A stretch of DNA of 64,000 nt from Methylococcus capsulatus (GCF_036864975.1 NZ_CP104311.1:3165513-3229512), one strand, 5' to 3'; positions 38,497 to 48,204 are shown, numbered from the stretch's first letter. Numbers and translations are program-made. Notes: generated from the sequence alone by a model not told the origin.

Positions 38497-41400
38497 TCAA
38501 GCCCTTGCCTCTTCGGCGATCGACTTTATGTCGCCGTGCCATCGCCAGATGACGTAAATCGCCGGAATGACCAGCAATGTCAACAACATGGCCGAACCTA
38601 TGCCGCCGATCATGGGTGCCGCCAGGCGCTTCATCACATCCGCGCCGGTACCGGTCGCCAGCATGGTCGGGAACAGGCCAACGATATTGGCCAGGCCTGT
38701 CATCATCACCGGCCTGATACGCTCCCTGGCGCCCGTCTGCACGGCTTCCACCAGATCCGCCAGCGAATGTAGTTGGCCGGCGTCCCGACGCCGCCGGACA
38801 GCTTCGTCGAGGTAGGCCAGCATGACCGCGCTGGTTTCGGCGGCGACACCGGCCAGCGCGATCAGTCCCACCCACACGGCGATACTCAAGTTGTAACCGA
38901 GGCCGTACAACACCCAGACGCCGCCCACAAGAGCCAGCGGCACACCCAGCATGACCATGAGGGTTTGCGCCACTGAACGGAAGGTGAAGTAGTACAGTAC
39001 GAAGATGATGGCCAGCGTCAACGGCACGAAAATCGTGAGCCTTTGCCGGACCCGCTCCATGAATTCGTATTGTCCGGACCAAATCAGGGTATAACCCGCG
39101 GGCAGCTCGATTTTCTCTTTCACCACGCGCTTTAAGTCTTCCACGTAACCGCCCACGTCCCGCCCGGCCATGTCCACATAAACATAACCGGACAACATGC
39201 CGTCCTCGTCGCGTATCATCGCCGGCCCGCTGACCATCCGTAAATCGGCGAGCTGGGCGAGGGGCACCTGGGCACCGCTGGGCGTACTGACGGTCAGACG
39301 GCCCAGTTTGTCCAGGTCATCTCGCAGTTCCCGGAGATAGCGCAGATTGACAGGATAGCGCTCGCGCCCCTCGACGGTGGTGGTGATGCTTTCCCCTCCG
39401 ATGGCGGACTCGATAATCTTGCCCACATCCATGACGGTCAGCCCAAAGCGGGCGATCTCGTCGCGCTTGATCGCGAAGTCCAGGAAATAGCCGCCAGAAA
39501 CCCGTTCCGCGTAAACGCTGCGTGTGCCGGGGACCGCCTTGGCGATCATCTCGATGGCTTTTCCGATCTCCTCTATCTTTTTGAGATCCGGACCGAAGAT
39601 CTTGATGCCTACGGGGGTGCGCACACCGGTGGTGAGCATGTCGATGCGCGCCTTGATCGGCATAGTCCAGGCATTGGTCACCCCGGGGAATTGCAGCGCG
39701 CGATCCATTTCGGCGATCAGGTCTTCGTAGGTCAGTCCTTCTCGCCACCGCTCCTTCGGTTTGAGCTCCACCACCACCTCCATCATGCTGAACGGGGCCG
39801 GGTCGGTGGAGGTCTCGGCACGGCCGGATTTGCCGAACACATGCTCGACTTCGGGAAACGCCATGAGTTTGCGATCCATCTGTTGCAGGAGCTGCCCGGC
39901 CTCGGTCACCGCGATGCCCGGCAGCGTGGTCGGCATGTAGAGTATGGTGCCTTCATACAATGGCGGCATGAATTCCGAACCCATGCGCTGGAACGGTACG
40001 GCGATGCTGGCCATCAACAGGAGGGCGAGTACAACCACCAGCGCCCGATAGCGCAGCGCCAGCCTCAGTATCGGGACATAAAGCGCTTGCAGGATTCGGC
40101 TGACCGGATTGCGCCGCTCCGGAATGATCCGGCCCCGAATAAAAAGGGATAGAAGAGCCGGGATCAGCGTGACGGCCAGCACCGCGCTCGTGGCGATAGA
40201 CAGGTTCTTGGTCAGCGCCAGGGGTTTGAACAATCGGCCTTCCTGAGCCTCCAGCGTGAACACCGGCATGAAGGCAACGGCGATCACCAGGAGCGAGGCG
40301 AAAATCGGCGGACCAACCTCCTTGGCGGAATCGACGAGGACCCGATTGCGCTCCCCCACCCTTCCACCCCGCTCCCATTCCTCCAGCCGACGGTGGGCGT
40401 TGTCCACCATGACGATGGACGCGTCCACCATATCGCCCACGGCGACGATGATGCCGCCGATGGACATGATGTTCAGGCCGACACCGAGCCAGTACATCGG
40501 GATGAACGCAATAAGGATGGCGAGAGGCAGAGTGATGATGGGAATCAAAGCGGAGCGGATATGGAGCAGAAATCCGATGATCAGCACGCTGACGACGACC
40601 AGCTCTTCGGTCAAATTCTCGGCGGCCGTTGCCACCGATTCCTTGATAAGGTCGCTGCGGTCGTAGGCGGTGACGATCCTGACGCCCTTGGGGAGGGACG
40701 ACTCGATTTCCTTGAGCTTGGCTTTGACGCGGTCGATCACCTCCATGGCATCCTGGCCGTAGCGCATGATGACGACGCCGCCCACCGCCTCGCCCCGGCC
40801 GTTCCATTCCGTCAGCCCACGCCGCATATCCGGACCCAGGGTAACCGTAGCGACCTCGCGCAGCAGGATGGGCGTGCCGTTGGGATTCGCCCCCACCGCG
40901 ATCTGTTCGATGTCATGCGTGGATTTGATGTAGCCGCGTCCCCGGATCATGTATTCAACGCCCGAAAATTCGACGACCCGGCCGCCCACGTCGAGGTTGC
41001 TCATCCGCACCTTGTCGATGATCTCGTTCAGGTTGAGCCCGTAGGCCAGCACCTTGGTTGGATCGAGAGCGATCTGGTACTGACGCACGAAGCCGCCCAC
41101 GCTGGCGACCTCGGCCACCCCGTCGACACTGCGCAGCCAGTAGCGCAGATACCAGTCCTGGAAGGAGCGCAACGAGGCCAGATCCTGCTGTCCCGTTTCA
41201 TCCACCAAGGCGTACTGGAACACCCACCCCACCGCCGTGGCGTCCGGCCCGAGTTGGGGTGTCACTCCTTCCGGCAGCTTGCCGGCCAACTGGTTGAGAT
41301 ATTCCAGCACGCGCGAGCGCGCCCAGTAGATGTCGGTGGCGTCCTTGAACAGCACGTAGACGTACGAGTACCCGAAATCAGAAAAGCCGCGCACCACCGT

Positions 41401-41637
41401 CACATTGGGTGCGGACAGCAGGGCGGTGATGATGGGATAGGTGATCTGGTCTTCCACCAGGTCCGGCGAGCGCCCCATCCATGGGGTATAGACGATCACC
41501 TGGGTGTCGGATAAGTCCGGCAGAGCATCGATGGGCGTGTTCTTCATCGCCCACAAGCCGCCGGCGGCCAGGCCAAAGACCAGCAGAAAGACGATAAAGC
41601 GGTTCTTGGTGCAGAACTCGATGAGTTTTTCTACCAC
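38497..41637 (-). CDS. Heavy-metal RND efflux permease (CusA/CzcA family)
   Basis: 1046 aa, the usual length. The HME-RND signatures are clear: TDLxDTQVIVYTPW-like start (LPDLSDTQVIVYTPWMGRSP), helix-4 GGIIVAVGDMVDASIVMVDN and the second-half VGLIALAGVAAETSAVMLAY. It exports metal ions such as Cu+/Ag+ or Co/Zn/Cd across the envelope with the adaptor and outer-membrane channel encoded upstream. The metal cannot be settled here. Gene order on the minus strand is CusC-CusB-CDF-CusA. Confidence 0.93.
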   Translation of the reverse strand: MVEKLIEFCTKNRFIVFLLVFGLAAGGLWAMKNTPIDALPDLSDTQVIVYTPWMGRSPDLVEDQITYPIITALLSAPNVTVVRGFSDFGYSYVYVLFKDATDIYWARSRVLEYLNQLAGKLPEGVTPQLGPDATAVGWVFQYALVDETGQQDLASLRSFQDWYLRYWLRSVDGVAEVASVGGFVRQYQIALDPTKVLAYGLNLNEIIDKVRMSNLDVGGRVVEFSGVEYMIRGRGYIKSTHDIEQIAVGANPNGTPILLREVATVTLGPDMRRGLTEWNGRGEAVGGVVIMRYGQDAMEVIDRVKAKLKEIESSLPKGVRIVTAYDRSDLIKESVATAAENLTEELVVVSVLIIGFLLHIRSALIPIITLPLAILIAFIPMYWLGVGLNIMSIGGIIVAVGDMVDASIVMVDNAHRRLEEWERGGRVGERNRVLVDSAKEVGPPIFASLLVIAVAFMPVFTLEAQEGRLFKPLALTKNLSIATSAVLAVTLIPALLSLFIRGRIIPERRNPVSRILQALYVPILRLALRYRALVVVLALLLMASIAVPFQRMGSEFMPPLYEGTILYMPTTLPGIAVTEAGQLLQQMDRKLMAFPEVEHVFGKSGRAETSTDPAPFSMMEVVVELKPKERWREGLTYEDLIAEMDRALQFPGVTNAWTMPIKARIDMLTTGVRTPVGIKIFGPDLKKIEEIGKAIEMIAKAVPGTRSVYAERVSGGYFLDFAIKRDEIARFGLTVMDVGKIIESAIGGESITTTVEGRERYPVNLRYLRELRDDLDKLGRLTVSTPSGAQVPLAQLADLRMVSGPAMIRDEDGMLSGYVYVDMAGRDVGGYVEDLKRVVKEKIELPAGYTLIWSGQYEFMERVRQRLTIFVPLTLAIIFVLYYFTFRSVAQTLMVMLGVPLALVGGVWVLYGLGYNLSIAVWVGLIALAGVAAETSAVMLAYLDEAVRRRRDAGQLHSLADLVEAVQTGARERIRPVMMTGLANIVGLFPTMLATGTGADVMKRLAAPMIGGIGSAMLLTLLVIPAIYVIWRWHGDIKSIAEEARA

Positions 41638-41678
41638 ACGGTTACCTCATGGTTCCCATCCGAAGGTTCGCGTTAGCG

Positions 41679-42293
41679 TTAGCTTGCCGCTCTCATCCCC
41701 GCCTTTGCTGCGGCCATGACGCCAAGGGCGGAGCGCATTAAGAGCAGCACGAGACAGGACGCGACGACGATATCGGGCCAGCCCGATCCGGTGAACCAAA
41801 CCGCGCCGGCCGCGACAAAAACGGACAGATTCGATGCAATGTCGTTTCGTGAACACTCCCACACCGAACTCATATTCACGTCGTCACGGCGATGGCGCCA
41901 TAGAAAGAACAGGCAAAGGGAGTTGGCGGCAAGGCCTAGAAGGCTAAAGCTGCCCATAACCTCGAACAGCGGGACGGTGGGGGCAATCAGTTTGAAAGCT
42001 ATTTGAACAGCCACGGTACAGGCGGCTAGAAAAATGAGCCCGCCTTTAAACAAGGCTACTTTGGCCTTGACGACACGCTCCCTTGAAACGGCATGAAGGC
42101 TAAGACCATAGGTCAATGCGTCTCCGAGATTATCGAGACTGTCGGACAACAGGGCGGATGACTTTCCATAGAAGGCAGCGGCAACGATGACCAGGAACAT
42201 CGCGGCGTTGATGCCGAGAACAATTTGTAACGTTCCTCGCTGTCGTTCGCGCAACCGATCCAAAGAACAACTGTCATCACAACAACCGCTCAT
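41679..42293 (-). CDS. Cation diffusion facilitator family transporter, membrane domain only
   Basis: 204 aa with about six hydrophobic helices. Helix 2 carries SDSLDNLGDALTYGLSLHA and helix 5 SRNDIASNLSVFVAAGAVW, the two half-sites of CDF metal-binding positions. The C-terminal cytoplasmic domain of normal CDF proteins (about 90 residues) is absent. The N terminus is cysteine-rich (SGCCDDSC) and could bind metal. It lies between the adaptor and pump genes (26- and 41-base gaps), so it is an operon member and may pass cytoplasmic metal to the periplasm for RND export. This coupling is inference. Confidence 0.85.
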   Translation of the reverse strand: MSGCCDDSCSLDRLRERQRGTLQIVLGINAAMFLVIVAAAFYGKSSALLSDSLDNLGDALTYGLSLHAVSRERVVKAKVALFKGGLIFLAACTVAVQIAFKLIAPTVPLFEVMGSFSLLGLAANSLCLFFLWRHRRDDVNMSSVWECSRNDIASNLSVFVAAGAVWFTGSGWPDIVVASCLVLLLMRSALGVMAAAKAGMRAAS

Positions 42294-42319
42294 GAGAAAA
42301 ACCTCAATTGATAAAAACG

Positions 42320-43555
42320 TTAATGTTTCATGCCCGGCATGCCACCGACCGCCGATTTCAACTGACTTTCAGAGTCGATGAGGAAATTCGCCGAGGTCAC
42401 GACATGTTCGCCCTCCCGAATACCCTCCAGGACTTCCACCCAGTCTCCGCTGCGCAGCCCGGTCTTGGCGTTACGCCATTCGAGCCGACCGCCGCCGAGA
42501 TGGATAAAAATGATCTGCCGTTCTCCGGACTCCAGTATCGCGTCCTTGGGCACGACCAGTCGCATACCGAGTGGAATCTTCAGTTCCAGATTGGTGTACA
42601 TGCCGGGTTTGAGCCGTTCGCCCGGATTGTCCAGCTCGAAGCGAACCTTGGCGGTGCGGGTCTGCGGGTCGACCGTGGGATAGATGAAGCCAATGCGTGC
42701 TTGGAGCGAGACTTCCGGCACGTAGGACAGACTCACGCTGGCGATCTGACCGATGGCGACGAGGGGCATTTCGTACTCGTAAATATCGCCGACGATCCAG
42801 ATGCGAGACAGATCGGCAATCGTGTACAACTCGTCCCCCGGCTTTGTCTGCAAGCCTTCCACCGCCATCTTGTTAATGACCGTGCCGGCGCGTGGTGCGT
42901 GGATTGGCAAGGTCGTCAATACCTTCCCGGTGCGCTCCAGGTCACGGATATGGCTCTCGTGGATGTCCCAAAGCAACAGCCTGCGGCGTGACGCTTCCAA
43001 CAAGGCTCTTGCACCGGCCGCGACTTCCGGAAACTCGCTTTCGCCCAGGGTTTTGATGCTGCGAAGAGCGATCAGGTACTCCTCCTGGGTGGCCAGCAGT
43101 TCCGGGCTGTAAAGCGTGAACAAGACTTGGCCCTGGCGAACCGATGCCCCCGTGGTATTGACCAACAGCCGGTCGATCCAGCCTTCCAGCTTGACGGTGA
43201 CCCGGGCGAGCTGCCGCTCGTCGACTTCGACCCTGCCCACCGTGCGGATCGTCCGCTCCAGGAGGCGCCGCGCCGCGGGCTCGAACTTGACGCCGATGGA
43301 TTGCATCCGCTCCGGGCTGATGACCAGGGAATTTTCAGGTGCCGCCGTGGTTTGCACGTGGCCCGAATGATCGTCCCGAGTGGCGGGAAGCTCCACTGCC
43401 GCCCCACGATCTCCGTGGATCGGTTTTTCCTTTCCTTCGGCGGGCGAAGCCTGCCGTAGGTTTGGGTGATCCGCGCGGAAGAGCAGGACTATGGCCAAGG
43501 TGAAGACCGATCCCAAGACCGCCCCGCCAAGCACATCTCGATAGCGCAAGGTCAT
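42320..43555 (-). CDS. RND periplasmic adaptor (CusB/CzcB family)
   Basis: 411 aa. N-terminal membrane anchor (VLGGAVLGSVFTLAIVLLF), then a short His-containing linker, a barrel-sandwich domain (TIRTVGRVEVDERQLARVTV), a helical hairpin, the second lipoyl half (IHAPRAGTVINKMAVEGLQT) and a C-terminal beta-barrel/MPD (GMRLVVPKDAILESGERQII). Bridges CusA and the outer-membrane channel. Start overlaps the CusC stop as ATGA. The C terminus ends with a Met/His-containing GGMPGMKH, possibly a metal-binding tail. Confidence 0.92.
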   Translation of the reverse strand: MTLRYRDVLGGAVLGSVFTLAIVLLFRADHPNLRQASPAEGKEKPIHGDRGAAVELPATRDDHSGHVQTTAAPENSLVISPERMQSIGVKFEPAARRLLERTIRTVGRVEVDERQLARVTVKLEGWIDRLLVNTTGASVRQGQVLFTLYSPELLATQEEYLIALRSIKTLGESEFPEVAAGARALLEASRRRLLLWDIHESHIRDLERTGKVLTTLPIHAPRAGTVINKMAVEGLQTKPGDELYTIADLSRIWIVGDIYEYEMPLVAIGQIASVSLSYVPEVSLQARIGFIYPTVDPQTRTAKVRFELDNPGERLKPGMYTNLELKIPLGMRLVVPKDAILESGERQIIFIHLGGGRLEWRNAKTGLRSGDWVEVLEGIREGEHVVTSANFLIDSESQLKSAVGGMPGMKH

Positions 43556-44769
43556 GGCGTTTCTCCGATGATGCCTTCTAGCCGCGCCAGTGCCTTTTCG
43601 TGCTCGGTTATCTCACCGTGAAACTCCAGTTCGTTCTCCTGAAGCGTCAGCAGGCTGTTCAGGAGGGTGAGGAAATCCACCTTGCCGACCGCATAACTGG
43701 CCTGGGCGGAGGCCAGCGTGAGCCGGGACTGGGGAATGATGCCGTCTTTCAGCAGCTTGATGAGTTGCTCCGCCCGCTCGGCTTGGGCCACGTTGTCTTT
43801 GATCCGGGATAACAAGTCCTGACGCAGCGCTTGCAGATCCTGGAAAACAGCCTCGCGGCTGGCCACAGCCTCGCGCACGCCTTCCCGCTGTTTGGTGGCG
43901 AAATAGAGGGGAACCTGTACGCGCAACATAACCTGGTAGCCTTCCGCATGCATCGCGGTATCGTGTTGTCCCCGTGCGTCCAGTTCAAAGTCCGGATAAT
44001 ACTGCCGGTTCGCCAGCGCGATGGCCTGATTGCCGCGTTCGAGACCCTTCTGTTGGCCGCGCAGCAACGGGGAGCCCTGCTCCAGCAGAGTATTCAACTC
44101 CGTGAGCGCATGCCTCATCGGTGTGATCCGAATTTCCTGCGGGGCGCCCAAAGGATCGCTGGGCAAACGGTTCAGGATGCGGTTGATTTCGGCATGCAGA
44201 GATTGCCTGCGCTGCTCCAGTATGGCCAAGCGAGCCAATAGACGAGATATTTCCGTTTGCGCCCGCAACACGTCCTGCTGGGCGGCCTGTCCGACCGAAT
44301 AACGTGCCTCGGCGGTTTCCTCGAAACCCTCCAGAAGAGATTTGTTCTTGATGATGACCTGGCTGGATTTATGGATGAAACAAAGTTCATAAAACAGTTC
44401 TTTCAAGTGCGCGATGACGGTCAATTGGGTCGCCAGATAATCCTGTTCGGCACGCTCGGCTTCGCGCGAGGCAATTTCGCCCTTGAGAGCCAGTTTGCCG
44501 GGAAAGGGGATCTCCTGGCTTATCCCGTACATCGGGCCCTTCATCGGGGCTATATCGGTATACCCGACGGCAATCTTGGGATCCGGCAAAGTTTGCGCCT
44601 GAGGAACCACCGCTCTGGCGGACTCCCATCGCTGGCGCATGGCATGAATCTCCGGGTTATGGTCCTGTGCCTCCTGGATCAGTCGTTCCAGTGACACCTG
44701 CGGGAGGTTCTCCTGAGTGACAGCGAAAACGGGCCACATCAGCCCCACCCAGAACAATGCGGATTTCAT
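43552..44769 (-). CDS. Outer-membrane efflux protein (CusC/CzcC family)
   Basis: 405 aa. Signal peptide at residues 1-18 (MKSALFWVGLMWPVFAVT), no lipobox Cys. Two OEP repeats of long helices; segment MKGPMYGISQEIPFPGKLAL near residue 75 is typical of the CzcC group. First gene of the metal RND operon; its stop overlaps the adaptor start. Confidence 0.9.
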   Translation of the reverse strand: MKSALFWVGLMWPVFAVTQENLPQVSLERLIQEAQDHNPEIHAMRQRWESARAVVPQAQTLPDPKIAVGYTDIAPMKGPMYGISQEIPFPGKLALKGEIASREAERAEQDYLATQLTVIAHLKELFYELCFIHKSSQVIIKNKSLLEGFEETAEARYSVGQAAQQDVLRAQTEISRLLARLAILEQRRQSLHAEINRILNRLPSDPLGAPQEIRITPMRHALTELNTLLEQGSPLLRGQQKGLERGNQAIALANRQYYPDFELDARGQHDTAMHAEGYQVMLRVQVPLYFATKQREGVREAVASREAVFQDLQALRQDLLSRIKDNVAQAERAEQLIKLLKDGIIPQSRLTLASAQASYAVGKVDFLTLLNSLLTLQENELEFHGEITEHEKALARLEGIIGETP

Positions 44770-44877
44770 GGCGCCCGTCCTCCGCGCTATATGCCATATC
44801 TCATCAATGAAACAACCACCTGGAGTGACGCGACAGACCTGAAAGCCCGCTTCTGCCGCGCCCCTTGGTCTTACCGA

Positions 44878-45237
44878 TCAATTCGCACTTTCGGCCAACT
44901 GGCGGTGCATTTTTGCCATCTCCGAGTTGGCATTCGCAAGCTGCTGATAAGATCGAATAATCGCTTCACAATGAGATTGTAAGTTCAAGGCTTGTTTTCC
45001 ATAAAGATAGCCCCGCGTTTTATATTGCTCGAGCAGCTTCTTGTGCTCGTCAATCTTGCCCACCGCTTCTTGGGCAGCTTGCTCATAATGCGCCGCCAGC
45101 GCTTCGTGATCGGCTCTGGTCTTGGCGCTCTGTACCGCCGCAGACATGTCCATGGGATGAAGATTCGGTTGGGCACAACTCGCCAGCATTCCAAGGGCTA
45201 TAGCAGCTGGCACTAATGTTTTGATCATTTTGTTCAT
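44878..45237 (-). CDS. Small helical lipoprotein upstream of the metal efflux operon
   Basis: 119 aa from ATG 45237, with GAGG seven bases upstream; an ATG at 45249 overlaps that ribosome site. Signal sequence ending in lipobox ASCAQ, then an almost entirely helical, charged protein (about 35-115) likely to form a coiled coil, with a few His and one Cys (LQSHCEAIIRSY). Similar small lipoproteins accompany metal RND operons in other gammaproteobacteria, as I recall; no function known. Located 108 bases before CusC. Confidence 0.75.
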   Translation of the reverse strand: MNKMIKTLVPAAIALGMLASCAQPNLHPMDMSAAVQSAKTRADHEALAAHYEQAAQEAVGKIDEHKKLLEQYKTRGYLYGKQALNLQSHCEAIIRSYQQLANANSEMAKMHRQLAESAN

Positions 45238-45249
45238 GGCATACCTCAT

Positions 45250-45715
45250 TGACCTATTTTAGATTGATTACCGGATTATTTATTCAAACACAACGTATTA
45301 TTAACTGTTCGCCTAATGTTACCTCCTTGATTTCTGCGTGATGTTTGGAAAACGGACCTGCGACCTCTGATGGCATCCGTTCAGCCCCCGGTTTTTTGCC
45401 GGGAACGCGGCCATCCTGGCCGCTCTTTCAGCGGGCGGGACGCCCGCGCTCCCAGGGGACTGAACGGTTACCTTGCGACCGTGGTGCCATCGTGCGTATC
45501 CCGGAAGTTTTTCCGAAGGGCGCATACTGCGACTTGAGTACTCTTCGAGCAGAGCGTCGTCAACGCGGGCGAACGCGTTCCTCGGATAAGCCCCGATGAC
45601 ATAAAGCGCCGCGATGAACGAATTTGAGTTTGCCGGGTAAATCCGGCGTAACAAAGACATAGCCACTCCTTGTCGTAAAAACCTTATATCTCGAGGCTTT
45701 TAGACGGGAAGGGGG
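45250..45715. other. 466-base gap containing a multi-hairpin repeat element
   Basis: No gene supported. The left part (45250-45370) is AT-richer than its surroundings and probably holds the promoter of the lipoprotein gene. The middle holds the hairpin element at 45377-45467. The right part (45470-45715) has nothing recognisable apart from short frames. Confidence 0.5.
45377..45467. repeat. REP/MITE-like element with three hairpins and 8-bp terminal inverted repeats
   Basis: Terminal inverted repeats ccgttcag (45377-45384) and ctgaacgg (45460-45467) enclose three stems: cccgg/ccggg with a T-rich loop (about 45386-45403), gcggcca/tggccgc with a 3-base loop (45407-45423) and gcgggcg/cgcccgc with a 3-base loop (45431-45447). 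Such nested palindromes are typical of repetitive extragenic elements. Only this copy was seen in the window. Confidence 0.7.
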
Positions 45716-46207
45716 CTAGTTGAGCAGACTGCAGAATCGATAGACAAGGGGGATTTCGCGCTCTCGCAGCCGGAAATCGCGTGAATGACTCGTGTAACTG
45801 CAAATCTCAAGAAGTACGACGGATATCAGCGTCTGCAGGATAGCCACGGCTGTCCAGATAACCAACTCAGGCTGGTTTTCTTTTTTCAGGACGGCATCGT
45901 CGTCGCTGCCGTAAAAGGCGTTGATACACGGATGGGCCGTACAATCCAGCAGTATCTGGGTCCGATGACCGCCACCCTTATGCCCATGGGAGGATTGGCC
46001 CGCACAATTCAGCAAAACATGATGTTCCTCGGGTGTCACAGGCCCGATGCAGCTCACCCGTAGCAAGGACGACACTTGCAAGGCGATTAACGTCAACGCC
46101 AGAAAACCTATCCAGCGTCGACATCTTTTAAATCTGAACAAGCTCAGCACGATTGGATACCCCCCACGGCCCGCTTGCATGCTTATCCAGGCAGCCAGAT
46201 ATGTCAA
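45716..46207 (-). CDS. Hypothetical His-rich membrane protein near the metal efflux genes
   Basis: Up to 163 aa; the start is uncertain (ATG 46207, ATG 46180 or GTG 46150, the last preceded by a G-rich ribosome-like stretch). Two hydrophobic segments, WIGFLALTLIALQVSSLL near residue 33 and WTAVAILQTLISVVLLEI near residue 120, flank an external loop with several His and Cys (PEEHHVLLNCAGQSSHGHKG). This arrangement suggests metal binding at the membrane surface. I do not recognise the family. Same strand as the efflux operon but separated from it by the hairpin element. Confidence 0.55.
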   Translation of the reverse strand: MTYLAAWISMQAGRGGYPIVLSLFRFKRCRRWIGFLALTLIALQVSSLLRVSCIGPVTPEEHHVLLNCAGQSSHGHKGGGHRTQILLDCTAHPCINAFYGSDDDAVLKKENQPELVIWTAVAILQTLISVVLLEICSYTSHSRDFRLREREIPLVYRFCSLLN

Positions 46208-46277
46208 GTCGTATACAATGGTAAGCTCACCGCGGTGTCACTTGCATTTATGGATTTCCGCTGTCGGGATAACGCTC

Positions 46278-47161
46278 ATGTCAGCCGGCTCAATCGCCCC
46301 GATGCTCATAAAATACCGGGAAGTCCGCTCAGACACGGGAGAAGCGGGTTCTTCCCCGATCCGAATCGCACAGTTCTGCGCTGAAGACCGCCGCGAAGCC
46401 GTGCGTGAATGCCATGCGGGCGTCGCGTCCCAACGGGCGGCAGTCGTGACGTTGTTTGGCTCCGACGGATACGACCAGGGCGCGACCACTGCTGAAATGC
46501 ACCGTCTGTGTCTGTTCGCTGGAATCCCCGTCGTCAGCCGCACCACGGCGGGGGAAATCGGACCGGCCGGCTACCGCGAACGCAGCCTTGCGGTTACGAG
46601 CTTTGAGGCCGGCAGCTTTCATGCGGCGGCGTACATCCGGACCGGTCTGCGGCAGTTCGACGCGGGCAGAGCTCATACTCTGGCGCCAGTCGAGATTTCG
46701 ACCCCAGGAGCGCATTCGGAGCACTGTTTAGCCCTGTTGATGAGCGACGGCCTGTCGGTTCGCGAGGAAGAGGTCGCCGCGGTATGACAGAAAGACCTGA
46801 GGTCTATCGCAACGACCATTTCCAAACCGACGTCGCGGTTCTGGCACTTTTCAGCACGCCCTTGCCTTTCCAAGGGTTCATGACTGAACACTTCGTGCTC
46901 ACCGGAGCCGAAGCGGCCCATCGCGTGGTCCGGGAAATCCACGGCCGGCCGGCGCTTCAAGAACACGCGCGTGCGCTGCGTATCGGCGGCACCGACAGCG
47001 CTGCGGCATTTCCGGCCCAAGGCAACACCGGCGAAGTCCTGATCCGCTTCGCCGACCAGGCGCTGTACGCGTCCAAGAGTGCTGGCCGCAATCCGGTCAA
47101 GTGCCCCGCCGATACCGGACCGGGCGAATCCGCATGGGCAGTATCGCATTCGAAGAACTGA
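46278..47161 (+). pseudogene. Decayed FIST-GGDEF sensor gene
   Basis: The first part (from about ATG 46278) encodes the start of a FIST domain (IRIAQFCAEDRREAVRECHA, GIPVVSRTTAGEIGPAGYRE, LALLMSDGLSVREEEVAA) and stops at 46787. A second frame starting at ATG 46784 continues FIST sequence (TDVAVLALFSTPLPFQGFMT, VVREIHGRPALQEHARAL) and then jumps to the last residues of a GGDEF domain (VLIRFADQALYASKSAGRNP). Most of the FIST_C and GGDEF domains are missing. So this is a diguanylate cyclase gene with a ligand-binding FIST domain, reduced by a frameshift and large deletions. The remnant runs to the start of the ABC ATPase gene. Confidence 0.75.
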
Positions 47162-48204
47162 GCAAGACCTATCCGAGCGGTTTCGCGGCGCTGTCCGATC
47201 TGAGCCTCGACATCGCCGACGGCGAACTTCTCGTCGTCGTCGGCCCATCGGGTTGCGGCAAATCCACGCTGTTGCGGCTCATCGCCGGCCTGGACCGCCC
47301 CACCGCCGGCTCGATCCGGATCGGCGGCACGAAGGTGAACGCGCTCTCCCCGGCGGAGCGTAACGTCGCCATGGTGTTCCAGGATTACGCGCTCTATCCC
47401 AACATGACAGTGCGTGGCAATCTGGAGTTTCCGCTGAAAATGCGCCGGGTGGGCCGCGCCGAACGCCGCCGCCGGATCGAGCAGGTGGCATCGATGCTCG
47501 AACTCGCGCCGCTGCTCGACCGCCGCCCTGCGCAGCTCTCCGGCGGCCAGCGCCAGCGCGTGGCCATGGGGCGGGCGCTGGTCCGTGATCCGGTGGCATT
47601 CCTGCTCGACGAGCCCATCGCCAACCTGGATGCCCGTCTGCGCACGCAGGTTCGCGCAGAAATCGCCGAACTGCAGCGGCGGACCGGGACGACCATGATC
47701 TATGTCACTCACGACCAAGTCGAGGCCATGACCCTGGGCCAGCGCATCGCGGTTCTCAACCGCGGACGGCTGCAGCAGGCCGCCTCGCCCCGGGAACTCT
47801 ACGCCCATCCGGCCAACACTTTCGTCGCCGGTTTCATCGGCAGCCCCCCCATGAATCTCCTGCCGGTCCGGATTGAACGTTCCGGCGACATCATCCTCCC
47901 CAGTTTCGGCGGCGTGCCACTGCCGGGCAGGATGAGGACACCGAAAGATGCGGCTATCGCCGGCATCCGGCCGGAAGCTGTCCGCCTGGCCGAAGTCTCG
48001 TCCGAGGGGATCGCCGTCCGCGTCCGGGAGGTGGAATATCTCGGCCATGAAACCTTGCTGCATTTCGCCCATGAAGCGGGAGCGGCCAGCCTCATTGCCC
48101 GCCTCCCGGGCCTGCCGCCCTTTGCCCGCGGCGATGCCGTCCGCCTAAGGATGGCGCCGGAAGACTGGTATTTCTTCGATCGGAACGGTCAGGCGTTGGG
48201 CTGA
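47134..48204 (+). CDS. ABC transporter ATP-binding protein, MalK/UgpC type
   Basis: 356 aa from ATG 47134 (MGSIAFEELSKTYPSG). ATPase that powers a sugar or glycerol-phosphate importer. Walker A GPSGCGKST near residue 38, Q-loop FQDYALYPNMTV, signature LSGGQRQRVAMGRAL near residue 134, Walker B VAFLLDEPIANLD, H-loop YVTHDQVEAMTL. The C-terminal 120 residues are the regulatory/TOBE extension of the MalK group. No permease or binding protein is adjacent; the matching parts are at 13.5-14.3 and 32.6-34.8 kb. Its tail overlaps the end of mobA by 16 bases (convergent). Confidence 0.92.
   Translation: MGSIAFEELSKTYPSGFAALSDLSLDIADGELLVVVGPSGCGKSTLLRLIAGLDRPTAGSIRIGGTKVNALSPAERNVAMVFQDYALYPNMTVRGNLEFPLKMRRVGRAERRRRIEQVASMLELAPLLDRRPAQLSGGQRQRVAMGRALVRDPVAFLLDEPIANLDARLRTQVRAEIAELQRRTGTTMIYVTHDQVEAMTLGQRIAVLNRGRLQQAASPRELYAHPANTFVAGFIGSPPMNLLPVRIERSGDIILPSFGGVPLPGRMRTPKDAAIAGIRPEAVRLAEVSSEGIAVRVREVEYLGHETLLHFAHEAGAASLIARLPGLPPFARGDAVRLRMAPEDWYFFDRNGQALG

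Noticed and set aside
45319-45666. Short frame across the hairpin element
   Set aside because: The translated repeat (GSAGVPPAERAARMAAFP) is a common artefact of palindromic repeats; no ribosome site.
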